From positions 1-35,156 of the forward strand of contig CAYQWX010000016.1 in assembly GCA_964421355.1 (NCBI GenBank): a stretch of DNA of 35,156 nt, in the 5' to 3' direction. Under the pieces are notes generated by a model. It searched no databases. It worked only from the letters and a program-made list of their open reading frames with translations, and had not been told where the DNA came from. This document shows, piece after piece, positions 26,182 through 33,701 of the stretch. The position numbers and the translations under genes are program-made. Origin of the DNA: JALTDM01 sp964421355. GTDB lineage: Bacteria > Bacteroidota > Bacteroidia > Bacteroidales > JALTDM01. Every line of letters begins with the position of its first letter. The first letter of the stretch is position 1.

Positions 26182-27855
26182 TTATTTATTTATCCTCTTG
26201 TTTTCAAAATTTACATGCTTTATTTTAGTATGCAATATTTGCTGGGTTTTAAAAGTCTTGAGAGGTTTTCTATACAATATTCCTTTTTCTTTGGGCTGTC
26301 CCCATAATTCTGGATTTACATACTTACCTTTGTAACGACCTGTTTTATTTGGCTCTACTTCTCTATACTCAGGATGAGCTTGCATATATTTATCATTCCT
26401 TTCGGCATATACTACCCAATCTATTTCCTGTCCAGGATTACCTCCTGCAATTATAAATTTCCCATTTTCTATCTTTTGCTTTATATACAAATTAGGAGCA
26501 GGAGCACCAACAGGTGTCAAATTATATGAGAAATTTTTATTTATTTTCATAAAATAATCTGGAAGAACTACTACTGCTTCTCCATTATCATTAAGCACAG
26601 TTTCACCTCTATATACATTCATTACCTCGTCAGACTCTATACAAAAATGAACCAAAAATTTATTTTCCGGATCATTTGGATTATCTATTCTAAAATTCTT
26701 TGTCCCACTAACATATAAATTTCCTCCAACATCCAACTGATTATAAATACCACCATCATCATAAGAATACACACCATAACTAAGACTTGTATTCGTACTC
26801 TGTCCCGCCACACCGGTAATTCCCATACCTGCAACTCCCGCAGCAGCATCACTTCCTGGAGCCGAAGTAGCAGCATTAGAGCCATACACACCATATCCAT
26901 AGCTATACGAACTCTCTCCAACCACACCATTTACAGCTACTCCCCACACACCATGCCCTCCATCAGTTCTGGCATTCACACCTTTTACTCCAGATGAACC
27001 ATTAGATGTTTGCCCCAACACACCTATATTACCGTCCCCTACTACACCCGGAGCATCTCCACTACCATTAGCATTATGATTTACTCCCCACACTCCTCCT
27101 CCTCCTGCATAATTTGTTTCTCCTACTACTCCGTTGAAACCTTGTCCCCATATTCCAGCACCTCCATTAGTACGATTATTTACACCAAAAACACCTGCAG
27201 GACCGGAAGAATTAGCATCATACACACTACCATATACACCTACACCCTGATTTGTCCCATCATAATATCCTGCCACAGCAGAACCATAAGACTGAGTAGT
27301 ATTTGTTGAGGCTTGAATGGTATTAAACGGATTTGAAGAATTATTATTCTCTGCATAAATAGAAGCTCCCACTCCAGAATTTATCACATAAATAGCAGAA
27401 GAAGGAGATGATGTAGAACCATTAGCTGCAGTTACGGTTAAAGCCTCTGTATTAGAAGCCGAAGAGGTCATATTTATTTCTACCGAACCAAAATCTGCTG
27501 TTATAGTCCTTCCTGCACCAGACCCTCCAAAATTATAAGCATCATCCAATGTACCTCCTCCTGATGAACCTGCTCCAACTTGCACCCATTCCGAACCATC
27601 CCAATACCAAAAACCATGTGGTTCTGTTCCATTGGCATTATATATAAGAAGTCCCTCCGCAGGAGAAGTTATAGGTCCAGGAACAGTGTGGTCATTCAAT
27701 GTTACCCTCGGTATCAATAATCCTTTATTAGTCGCATGAAGGTCTAATATAGCCGAAGGGTCAGGTGTTGTCGTCCCAATACCTACATTTTGATTTTGAG
27801 CATTGGCATAAAAGAAATATAAGCCTATTACAACAACTAAAAATATTTTTTTCAT
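26182..27855 (-). CDS. secreted glycine-rich tail-spike-like protein with conserved C-terminal domain
   Basis: A 557-residue protein with signal peptide ending YANAQ. Residues 20-60 (NVGIGTTTPDPSAILDLHA ... GLLIPRV) and FWYWDGSEWVQV match the head region common in Bacteroidetes fibre-like proteins. Residues about 100-385 are rich in short Gly-Val-x-Gly units, including a tandem pair of about 70-residue repeats, suggesting a trimeric beta-helix stalk. From about 386 on (FRIDNPNDPENKFLVHF ... NLYIKQKIENGKFIIAGGNPG) it matches, by memory, a widespread C-terminal domain of unknown function in such proteins. No T9SS sorting domain is seen, and the last 30 residues are basic. It is the first gene of the adhesin-PorP unit, 11 bp before the adhesin. 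Confidence 0.8.
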   Translation of the reverse strand: MKKIFLVVVIGLYFFYANAQNQNVGIGTTTPDPSAILDLHATNKGLLIPRVTLNDHTVPGPITSPAEGLLIYNANGTEPHGFWYWDGSEWVQVGAGSSGGGTLDDAYNFGGSGAGRTITADFGSVEINMTSSASNTEALTVTAANGSTSSPSSAIYVINSGVGASIYAENNNSSNPFNTIQASTNTTQSYGSAVAGYYDGTNQGVGVYGSVYDANSSGPAGVFGVNNRTNGGAGIWGQGFNGVVGETNYAGGGGVWGVNHNANGSGDAPGVVGDGNIGVLGQTSNGSSGVKGVNARTDGGHGVWGVAVNGVVGESSYSYGYGVYGSNAATSAPGSDAAAGVAGMGITGVAGQSTNTSLSYGVYSYDDGGIYNQLDVGGNLYVSGTKNFRIDNPNDPENKFLVHFCIESDEVMNVYRGETVLNDNGEAVVVLPDYFMKINKNFSYNLTPVGAPAPNLYIKQKIENGKFIIAGGNPGQEIDWVVYAERNDKYMQAHPEYREVEPNKTGRYKGKYVNPELWGQPKEKGILYRKPLKTFKTQQILHTKIKHVNFENKRINK

Positions 27856-27966
27856 ACTCTAAAAAACTTAAATAAATTTTATACTTTGCAATATAACAAA
27901 AAAAATAATATAAAACCACAAACACATAACTTTATCACAACATTAAAGTAATTCATAAAATTTTAT

Positions 27967-27975
27967 TATTTTTAC
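27967..27975 (+). promoter_or_regulatory. -7-like promoter box upstream of the DUF4177-like gene
   Basis: TATTTTTAC lies 29 bp before the start codon at 28005. It is the same nonamer as that before rpe, one base away from TAnnTTTGC. No clear -33 element was found. The 149-bp gap also has to hold the divergent promoter of the tail-spike-like operon, which shows only an imperfect match. Confidence 0.35.
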
Positions 27976-28004
27976 ACCGTAAAAAACAAAAAAGCCAGAA
28001 CATC

Positions 28005-28376
28005 ATGAAAAAAATATTTTTTGCAGTAATCATCATTGTCACAATGGCTTTAGATACTTTTTCACAAGGAGAAAAATACGAATACCTACAAATTAGTGCT
28101 GTGGAATCAGTAGTTCCCGGTGGATTTGGAAGATCTCGATTAATAACAACAGGAACAGATGGGCAAGTAATGGAAACAGACTTGAAAAACTTTTATAGTC
28201 TTGTTGGGATAAATTTCAAAAACATACAGAATAACGACAAAGTAATAGTGGAAAGAATAAACCAACTGGCACAAGAAGGGTGGGAACTTATTGCCGTAAC
28301 ATCTGGTGTAGAATCATCTACGGAAAAAACAGGATTATTTATTACAAGATATCTATTTAAACGTCTCAAAAAATAG
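28005..28376 (+). CDS. small secreted protein, DUF4177-like
   Basis: A 123-residue protein with a signal peptide (MKKIFFAVIIIVTMALDTFS). The mature part ends in NQLAQEGWELIAVTSGVE ... YLFKRLKK. This pattern (N-x-L-x-x-x-G-W-E-L-x-x-V followed by a final Phe-Lys-Arg strand) resembles the DUF4177 family of small proteins without a known role. The centre holds VPGGFGRSRLITTGTDGQVMET with no recognised motif. The next lipoprotein gene follows almost directly, so the two probably share a transcript. It is divergent from the tail-spike-like unit; a functional link cannot be shown. Confidence 0.72.
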   Translation: MKKIFFAVIIIVTMALDTFSQGEKYEYLQISAVESVVPGGFGRSRLITTGTDGQVMETDLKNFYSLVGINFKNIQNNDKVIVERINQLAQEGWELIAVTSGVESSTEKTGLFITRYLFKRLKK

Positions 28377-28390
28377 TGCGTAAAAAATTT

Positions 28391-28915
28391 ATGAAAAAAT
28401 ACATATTTTTTGTTGTTCTATTATTTATTACAATAATATCTTGTAAAAGAAGTTATGATTTTAATAGTTGGCAAAAAGATATTATAAATTCTTTTAGCAA
28501 AGGACAAACCTTTACATATTTAGTCAACGATACCGATACGATAAGTTTCATTGTAAGTGATGTAACTTACAATGAAAACGGATATAAAAATGTAAATATT
28601 ACCTTAACGAAACAAGGAGAAACGCATTACGAAAATATTTCTATATATATGATTGCTGATGATATACCAGATGATAATTCCAATAACATTGATATTGACA
28701 TGAATATAAATAATTATTATTATTTTGTATCTGGTAAAATTAGAAAGGGAATTAACTATCCATATAAAGGAAACAAAATACCTACAGTATATTTTCTGAC
28801 ATCTAGCGATGAAACACAAAAAGATACTGTAATTATTAAACCTAATACAGGTATTATTCATGTAGTGTTAAATTCTAATAACCAACCACTATCTATGGAT
28901 ATATTAGAGAAATAA
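28391..28915 (+). CDS. hypothetical lipoprotein
   Basis: A 174-residue lipoprotein with the signal MKKYIFFVVLLFITIISC and lipobox ending at Cys18. The ATG at 28391 was preferred over an in-frame GTG 15 bp upstream (28376) because it gives a normal signal peptide, but the longer form (overlapping the preceding stop region) is possible. The mature part has a run of beta-strand-like segments with many Asn, Asp and Tyr residues (DDNSNNIDIDMNINNYYYF), which may bind metal or simply be a loop. No family was recognised. It sits 14 bp after the DUF4177-like gene and 56 bp before rlmD. Confidence 0.7.
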   Translation: MKKYIFFVVLLFITIISCKRSYDFNSWQKDIINSFSKGQTFTYLVNDTDTISFIVSDVTYNENGYKNVNITLTKQGETHYENISIYMIADDIPDDNSNNIDIDMNINNYYYFVSGKIRKGINYPYKGNKIPTVYFLTSSDETQKDTVIIKPNTGIIHVVLNSNNQPLSMDILEK

Positions 28916-28935
28916 CCAAAATAAAAAAATGATTA

Positions 28936-28943
28936 TACCTTTG
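28936..28943 (+). promoter_or_regulatory. -7-like promoter box of rlmD
   Basis: TACCTTTG is an exact TAnnTTTG match followed by TGC, 28 bp before the rlmD start codon. Transcription would start near 28949. It would include a 5-codon open frame (28958-28975) whose stop codon overlaps the rlmD start. Confidence 0.5.
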
Positions 28944-28957
28944 TGCTCTTAATTTTT

Positions 28958-28975
28958 ATGAAAAACTTTTCATGA
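28958..28975 (+). other. possible 5-codon leader peptide overlapping the rlmD start
   Basis: ATG AAA AAC TTT TCA TGA reads Met-Lys-Asn-Phe-Ser-stop. The TGA shares two bases with the rlmD ATG (ATGA), so termination here could feed re-initiation at rlmD. It lies just after the predicted promoter. Such short frames arise often by chance in A/T-rich DNA. Confidence 0.25.
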
Positions 28976-30375
28976 GCAAGAGTAAAAAAGTAATTGAAAA
29001 TATAGAAGTTCTTTCTGTTGGAGCAAAGGGTAAAGCAGTTGCCAGACACGAAGATAAAGTAATCCTCATTAAAGGAGCTGTACCCGGAGATTTTGCCGAC
29101 ATTAAAATAATAAGGAAACATAAGAATTATGATGAGGCAAAAGTACTTACCTACAAAAAACTTTCTCCATTTAGAATAGAACCTGCATGTAAACATTTTG
29201 GAGTATGTGGAGGATGTAAATGGCAACATTTAGACTATAACAAGCAATTATATTACAAGCAAAATGAGGTTTACGAAAATATAAAACGAATAGGCAAAAC
29301 AGAGCCTTTGGAATATCTACCAATAGAACCTTCTCCTAAAATATACGAATATCGTAACAGATTGGATTTTACTTTTTCAAATAGACGCTGGTTTACCGAC
29401 GAAGAAATTAAAAGCAAAAAGAAGTTTGAAAATAAAAATGCATTAGGATTTCATTTGCCAGGACGTTTCGACAGAATAGTAAACATAGAAGAATGTAAAC
29501 TACAAGCAGATATATCAAACAAAATACGAAACTTTATTAAAAAAGTGGCAGATTCCAATGACTGGACATATTATGATGTAAAGGAACATAAAGGCTTTTT
29601 AAGAAACCTGATTATACGGACTACTGAATATACTAACCAAATAATGATAATAATGGTTTTTGCCGAAGACTTGCAAGATGAAATAAATTTCTTATTATCA
29701 ACATTATTGAAAAAATTCCCGCAAATAACAACCGTAGTTTATTTTATAAATACCAAATTAAATGACACTCTTTACGATATAGATTACAACATATTCTATG
29801 GTCCTGGATTTTTAACAGAACAATTTGAAGCATTAAAATTCAAAATAAGACCAAAATCATTTTTCCAAACCAATAGTCGTCAAGCATTAAACCTATACAA
29901 CCATGTAAAAAAATATGCAAACCTATCTGGCAAAGAAATAGTATATGATTTATATAGTGGCACAGGAACTATAAGTTTATTTTTGGCACCGTATGCAAAA
30001 AAGGTAGTAGGGATAGAATCCGTTCCCGAAGCAGTAACTGATGCCTACGAAAATGCAAAATTTAACAACGTTGCCAATGTAGATTTTGAAGTAGGTGATA
30101 TAAAAGACATCTTTTCTGACGAAATGATAAATAAATACGGTAAACCCGATGTAGTAATAACAGATCCTCCTAGGGCAGGAATGCACCAAAATGTAATAGA
30201 AAACATATTAAAAACTAAACCTAAAAAAATAATATATGTAAGTTGCAATAGTGCAACTCAAGCCAGAGACATAGAATTACTAAAAGAAACCTACAAATTA
30301 GACCTGATACATCCGTTTGACATGTTCCCTCACACATATCATGTAGAAAATATTGCAGTATTGTCATTAAAATGA
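28972..30375 (+). CDS. rlmD: 23S rRNA (uracil-5-)-methyltransferase RlmD-like (TrmA/RumA family)
   Basis: A 467-residue S-adenosylmethionine-dependent RNA methyltransferase. The N-terminus (about 8-62) is a TRAM RNA-binding domain. A 4Fe-4S cluster site follows, with Cys73, Cys79 and Cys82 (PACKHFGVCGGCKWQHL) and a fourth Cys near 174 (IEECKLQ). The methyltransferase half has FFQTNSRQALNLY, the SAM loop YDLYSGTGTISLF, TDPPRAGMH, the nucleophilic Cys in YVSCNSATQARD, and the closing HPFDMFPHTYHVE. In E. coli the relative makes m5U1939 of 23S rRNA. Bacteroidetes copies may target m5U1939 or another uridine, so the exact site is inferred. Length is normal. Confidence 0.92.
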   Translation: MSKSKKVIENIEVLSVGAKGKAVARHEDKVILIKGAVPGDFADIKIIRKHKNYDEAKVLTYKKLSPFRIEPACKHFGVCGGCKWQHLDYNKQLYYKQNEVYENIKRIGKTEPLEYLPIEPSPKIYEYRNRLDFTFSNRRWFTDEEIKSKKKFENKNALGFHLPGRFDRIVNIEECKLQADISNKIRNFIKKVADSNDWTYYDVKEHKGFLRNLIIRTTEYTNQIMIIMVFAEDLQDEINFLLSTLLKKFPQITTVVYFINTKLNDTLYDIDYNIFYGPGFLTEQFEALKFKIRPKSFFQTNSRQALNLYNHVKKYANLSGKEIVYDLYSGTGTISLFLAPYAKKVVGIESVPEAVTDAYENAKFNNVANVDFEVGDIKDIFSDEMINKYGKPDVVITDPPRAGMHQNVIENILKTKPKKIIYVSCNSATQARDIELLKETYKLDLIHPFDMFPHTYHVENIAVLSLK

Positions 30376-30432
30376 AAACAATAATAGCCTAAAAAACTTC
30401 ACATCAATTCTTTTATCCATTAGGATGTAAAT

Positions 30433-30639
30433 TCATTTTATATAAATTACTTTTTGAGGCTTACTGTTTTTTAAATTATCTGATTTAATTTGCAAAAAGT
30501 ATATCCCATTGTGAAGTGGAGTTTTAATTATGACTTTGTGATAACCTGAAGTAATGTTACCTTTTAACAAAGTTTCCACTATTTTACCTTCCATCGTTGT
30601 TAATGTAACAATAGAATGTTTATGAGTAATCTTATGTAA
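30433..30639 (-). pseudogene. remnant of a T9SS cargo gene: type A sorting domain without its gene
   Basis: The minus strand carries 68 sense codons and a TGA (stop at 30433-30435), without a start codon, closed upstream by TAA at 30640-30642. The translation reads like the end of a T9SS type A sorting domain: HSIVTLTTMEGKIVETL, then GNITSGYHKVIIKTPLHNGIYFLQIKSD, then QKVIYIK at the C-terminus. This is the usual strand-turn-strand pattern with the G(I/V)YF motif. The YPNP segment that normally begins the domain is missing, as is the body of the protein, so this is a decayed gene end. The 322-bp gap between rlmD and trxB holds only this and the trxB promoter. Confidence 0.75.
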
Positions 30640-30659
30640 TTATCTAACGGTTATTTTTG

Positions 30660-30668
30660 TATTTTTGC
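30660..30668 (+). promoter_or_regulatory. -7-like promoter box of trxB
   Basis: TATTTTTGC is an exact match to TAnnTTTGC, 29 bp upstream of the first ATG of trxB. No convincing -33 TTTG at 19-21 nt was found. Confidence 0.5.
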
Positions 30669-30697
30669 ACTCCTAAAAATAAAAAACACAAAGAATT

Positions 30698-31705
30698 ATG
30701 ATAACATTTGGAACAATCGGAAATATAGGAGGAGAAGATTCCTCTAAAAAGGGAAAATCCATGAACAGTCAACCTGACGAAAAAGTAAAAGTATTAATAT
30801 TAGGCTCTGGACCGTCAGGACTTACTGCTGCAATATATGCTGCAAGAGCAGGACTAAATCCTGTAGTATATGAAGGTATTGAACCCGGAGGACAATTAAC
30901 AACAACAACAGAAGTAGAAAATTTTCCCGGCTATCCCGAAGGTGTAACAGGTCCTGTGCTTATGGAAGACATTAAAGCACAAGCAAAACGTTTTGGCACA
31001 GATGTGCGTTGGGGAATTGCAACTGAAGTAGATTTTAGCAAACGTCCTTTCAAGGTATTAATCGATAATGAAAAGTTAATAGAAGCCAACGTTGTAATAA
31101 TAGCAACAGGAGCAAGTGCCAAATATTTAGGACTGGAATCAGAACAAAAATTTAGAGGCAAAGGCGTATCGGCATGTGCCACCTGTGACGGATTTTTCTA
31201 CAAAGGTCAAGATGTAGCAGTAGTAGGAGGTGGAGATACCGCTTGTGAAGATGCTCTATATTTATCAGGAATATGCAACAAAGTATATATGGTAGTAAGA
31301 AAACCATATTTTAGAGCATCAAAAGCAATGCAAAATAGAGTGTTAAATACTCAAAACATTGAAGTACTTTTTGAACACGAAACACAAGAAATATACGGAG
31401 ATGACGACGGAGTAAAAGGAATAAAACTTTTAAGAAAAGGAAAAGACATTGTAGATTTGAAAGTATCAGGCGTATTTATCGCAATAGGACATCATCCAAA
31501 CTCCGATATATTCAAACCTTATATAGATACGGATAGCGTTGGATACATAAAAACAGAAGCAGGTTCTTCCAAAACTAATATTTCGGGAGTATTTGCTTGT
31601 GGTGACGTTCAAGACCCTATTTACAGGCAAGCAATTACTGCCGCAGGTTCTGGTTGCATGGCTGCACTTGATGCAGAACGTTTCTTAAAAGAAGTAGGAG
31701 AATAA
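30698..31705 (+). CDS. trxB: thioredoxin-disulfide reductase
   Basis: A 335-residue FAD/NADPH enzyme that reduces thioredoxin. The FAD loop is LGSGPSGLTAAIYAARAG. PGGQLTTTTEVENFPGYPEG is typical of the family. The redox pair is Cys160-Cys163 in SACATCDGFFY, the NADPH loop is VVGGGDTACEDALYL, and the C-terminal GVFACGDVQDPIYRQAITAAGSG binds FAD. Measured from the first ATG there are 21 extra residues (MITFGTIGNIGGEDSSKKGK...) before the usual beginning. The internal ATG at 30761 gives the standard length of 314 and may be the true start. The gene is followed by a strong terminator. Confidence 0.95.
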   Translation: MITFGTIGNIGGEDSSKKGKSMNSQPDEKVKVLILGSGPSGLTAAIYAARAGLNPVVYEGIEPGGQLTTTTEVENFPGYPEGVTGPVLMEDIKAQAKRFGTDVRWGIATEVDFSKRPFKVLIDNEKLIEANVVIIATGASAKYLGLESEQKFRGKGVSACATCDGFFYKGQDVAVVGGGDTACEDALYLSGICNKVYMVVRKPYFRASKAMQNRVLNTQNIEVLFEHETQEIYGDDDGVKGIKLLRKGKDIVDLKVSGVFIAIGHHPNSDIFKPYIDTDSVGYIKTEAGSSKTNISGVFACGDVQDPIYRQAITAAGSGCMAALDAERFLKEVGE

Positions 31706-31729
31706 AAATCAAAAGCTTATTAAAAAAAT

Positions 31730-31764
31730 AAAGCCTTCCAATTTTCACAAGTGGGAGGCTTTTT
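31730..31764 (+). terminator. rho-independent terminator of trxB
   Basis: An 11-bp stem (AAAGCCTTCCA at 31730-31740 with TGGGAGGCTTT at 31752-31762, one G-U pair) encloses an 11-nt loop and runs into a T tract (31760-31764). It starts 24 bp after the trxB stop codon. Confidence 0.92.
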
Positions 31765-31799
31765 AATTTTATACTATTTACACATTCTAATAAAATAAT

Positions 31800-31807
31800 T
31801 ACTTTTG
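31800..31807 (+). promoter_or_regulatory. -7-like promoter box of udk
   Basis: TACTTTTG matches TAnnTTTG, 31 bp upstream of the udk start and directly after the trxB terminator, so a new transcript is expected here. It probably serves udk, the exonuclease, msrA and the last lipoprotein, which are closely packed. Confidence 0.5.
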
Positions 31808-31838
31808 TGATAATCAATTTCATCAAATACATACTATT

Positions 31839-32453
31839 ATGTTAGTAATAGGAATAGCAGGAGGAACAGGCTCAGGTAAAACCACAGTAGTACGAAAAAT
31901 CATTGGGAAACTACCCGAAAATTCTGTCGCCGTATTATCACAAGACTCCTATTATAAAGACAACAGTCATTTACCATTGGAAGAAAGGCAAAAAATAAAT
32001 TTTGACCACCCAAATGCCATTGAATTTGATTTGTTAATAAAACATATACAACTATTAAAAAAAGGAATCACCGTCAATCAACCTATTTATTCTTATCTCA
32101 CTTGCACAAGGTCTGAAGAAACCATTTTGGTAAATCCTCAAAGGGTAATTATAGTAGAAGGAATTTTAATTTTTACCAACAAAAAATTAAGAGATTTATT
32201 TGATTTGAAAATATTTGTAGATGCTCAACCAGATGACCGTTTAATAAGAGTAATAAAAAGGGACATAATAGAAAGAGGACGCTCTGTTAGTCAAGTCCTT
32301 GATAGATATGAAAAAACAGTAAAACCAATGCACATTGAATTTATAGAACCAACAAAGCAATTTGCTGATGTAATAGTACCACAAGGTGGAAATAACCACA
32401 AAGCAATCGATTTACTTGTAAAATTCATAAAACAAAAATTAAAAGACCAATAA
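31839..32453 (+). CDS. udk: uridine kinase
   Basis: A 204-residue P-loop kinase that phosphorylates uridine and cytidine to UMP and CMP in the cytosolic pyrimidine salvage pathway. The Walker A loop is GGTGSGKT (8-15). The nucleoside-binding and catalytic DSYY (SQDSYYKD) is followed by NFDHPNAIEFDLL, the QPIYSYLTCTR segment and VEGILIF. FVDAQPDDRLIRVIKRDIIERGRS forms the lid region. Length is normal. The next gene begins 4 bp after the stop. There is no functional tie to the downstream exonuclease or msrA beyond co-transcription. Confidence 0.95.
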   Translation: MLVIGIAGGTGSGKTTVVRKIIGKLPENSVAVLSQDSYYKDNSHLPLEERQKINFDHPNAIEFDLLIKHIQLLKKGITVNQPIYSYLTCTRSEETILVNPQRVIIVEGILIFTNKKLRDLFDLKIFVDAQPDDRLIRVIKRDIIERGRSVSQVLDRYEKTVKPMHIEFIEPTKQFADVIVPQGGNNHKAIDLLVKFIKQKLKDQ

Positions 32454-32457
32454 AACA

Positions 32458-33198
32458 ATGATAGAAAGCATAAAAAAAATAGAACTGAAAAACATACTCT
32501 TTTTAGACATAGAAACAGTCCCAATTGTTGAAAATTATGAAGAATTAAGCGATATCCAAAAAAAATATTGGAAAAAGAAAGCCAAATACTTAATAGAAAA
32601 TGAAGAAAATTTTGAAGAAGATATGGCTAACCTGTTTGCCTCCAATGGAGGAATTTACTCAGAATACGGAAAGATAATTTGCATATCCATTGGCTTCGTA
32701 AATGAAAAACAAGAAGGAAAAGAAATAAGAATTAAATCTTTTTACGGAGATAATGAAAAACAATTACTTGAAGATTTTGCTAAATTATTAAACAAAAACT
32801 ATGAATCTGAAGACAAAAACTTGTGTGCACACAATGGAAAAGAATTTGACTTTCCATACATTGCCCGTAGAATGCTAATAAATGGAATTACTTTACCCAA
32901 AATCCTTGATTTACACGGTAAAAAACCTTGGGAAACAAAGTTTTTGGACACAATGGAATTATGGAAATTCGGCGACTACAAAAATTTCGTCTCATTAGAA
33001 CTTTTAGCCGATTTATTTAACATACCAACACCCAAAGACGACATCGACGGTAGCCAAGTGGCTCACACCTATTACAAAGAAAATGATTTGGAAAGAATTG
33101 TTACTTATTGTCAAAAAGACGTTATAACTACAATCAATATATTTCTAAAATACCGAGGTGAAAACATAATACCTGCCAATAAAATAATAATCACATAA
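32458..33198 (+). CDS. 3'-5' exonuclease, DEDD superfamily (PolB-exonuclease-like)
   Basis: A 246-residue putative exonuclease of the family described as related to the exonuclease domain of DNA polymerase B. The DEDD residues appear in order: Asp17 and Glu19 in LFLDIETVP, an Asp in CAHNGKEFDFPYIARRML, and Asp221 in YCQKDVITT with the preceding Tyr typical of the DEDDy type. ICISIGFV and a substrate-like EYGKI segment sit between. Family knowledge suggests removal of nucleotides from DNA or RNA 3' ends with two metal ions; the substrate is unknown. It lies between udk (4 bp) and msrA (11 bp). Confidence 0.86.
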   Translation: MIESIKKIELKNILFLDIETVPIVENYEELSDIQKKYWKKKAKYLIENEENFEEDMANLFASNGGIYSEYGKIICISIGFVNEKQEGKEIRIKSFYGDNEKQLLEDFAKLLNKNYESEDKNLCAHNGKEFDFPYIARRMLINGITLPKILDLHGKKPWETKFLDTMELWKFGDYKNFVSLELLADLFNIPTPKDDIDGSQVAHTYYKENDLERIVTYCQKDVITTINIFLKYRGENIIPANKIIIT

Positions 33199-33209
33199 AA
33201 AAACTAATC

Positions 33210-33701
33210 ATGAAAAAAGCATATTTTGCCGCAGGTTGTTTTTGGGGAGTAGAACATTTATTCAAAAAGATAACCGGAGTAATAGAAACTACCGTAGGAT
33301 ACTGTGGAGGAACTTTAGAATACCCAACCTATGAACAAGTACTCACAGGTAAAACAGGACATCTTGAAACAGTAGAAGTAGTATATGACCCGAAAAAAAT
33401 ATCATTTAACGAACTTGTAAAAATATTTTTTGAAATACACGACTTTACACAGGAAGATGGTCAAGGTCCTGATATTGGCGAACAATACCGCTCAGTAATA
33501 TTTACAAATAATAAAGATGAAATTGAAATTATAAAAAAAATTATTGACTACTTGCAAAAACAAGGATATAAAGTTGCTACGGAAATAAAACCATTTGAAA
33601 AATTTTGGAAGGCAGAAGATTATCATCAAGACTATTACTCTAAAAAAATGCAAATACCTTATTGTCATTATCGTAGAAACATAAAATGGAATGAATTATG
33701 A
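33210..33701 (+). CDS. msrA: peptide-methionine (S)-S-oxide reductase
   Basis: A 163-residue MsrA that repairs oxidised methionine in proteins. The catalytic Cys10 is in AAGCFWGVEH. TVGYCGG, HLETVEVVYDP, FFEIHDFTQEDGQGPDIGEQYRS and the closing KAEDYHQDYY are family signatures. No signal peptide is present, so it is cytosolic, and there is no fused MsrB. Regeneration would depend on thioredoxin, for which the trxB gene lies about 1.5 kb upstream. It ends in an ATGA overlap with the following lipoprotein gene. Confidence 0.96.
   Translation: MKKAYFAAGCFWGVEHLFKKITGVIETTVGYCGGTLEYPTYEQVLTGKTGHLETVEVVYDPKKISFNELVKIFFEIHDFTQEDGQGPDIGEQYRSVIFTNNKDEIEIIKKIIDYLQKQGYKVATEIKPFEKFWKAEDYHQDYYSKKMQIPYCHYRRNIKWNEL

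Noticed and set aside
23420..27855. Plus-strand open frames opposite the adhesin and fibre genes
   Set aside because: They are low-complexity shadows of the repetitive minus-strand coding sequence.
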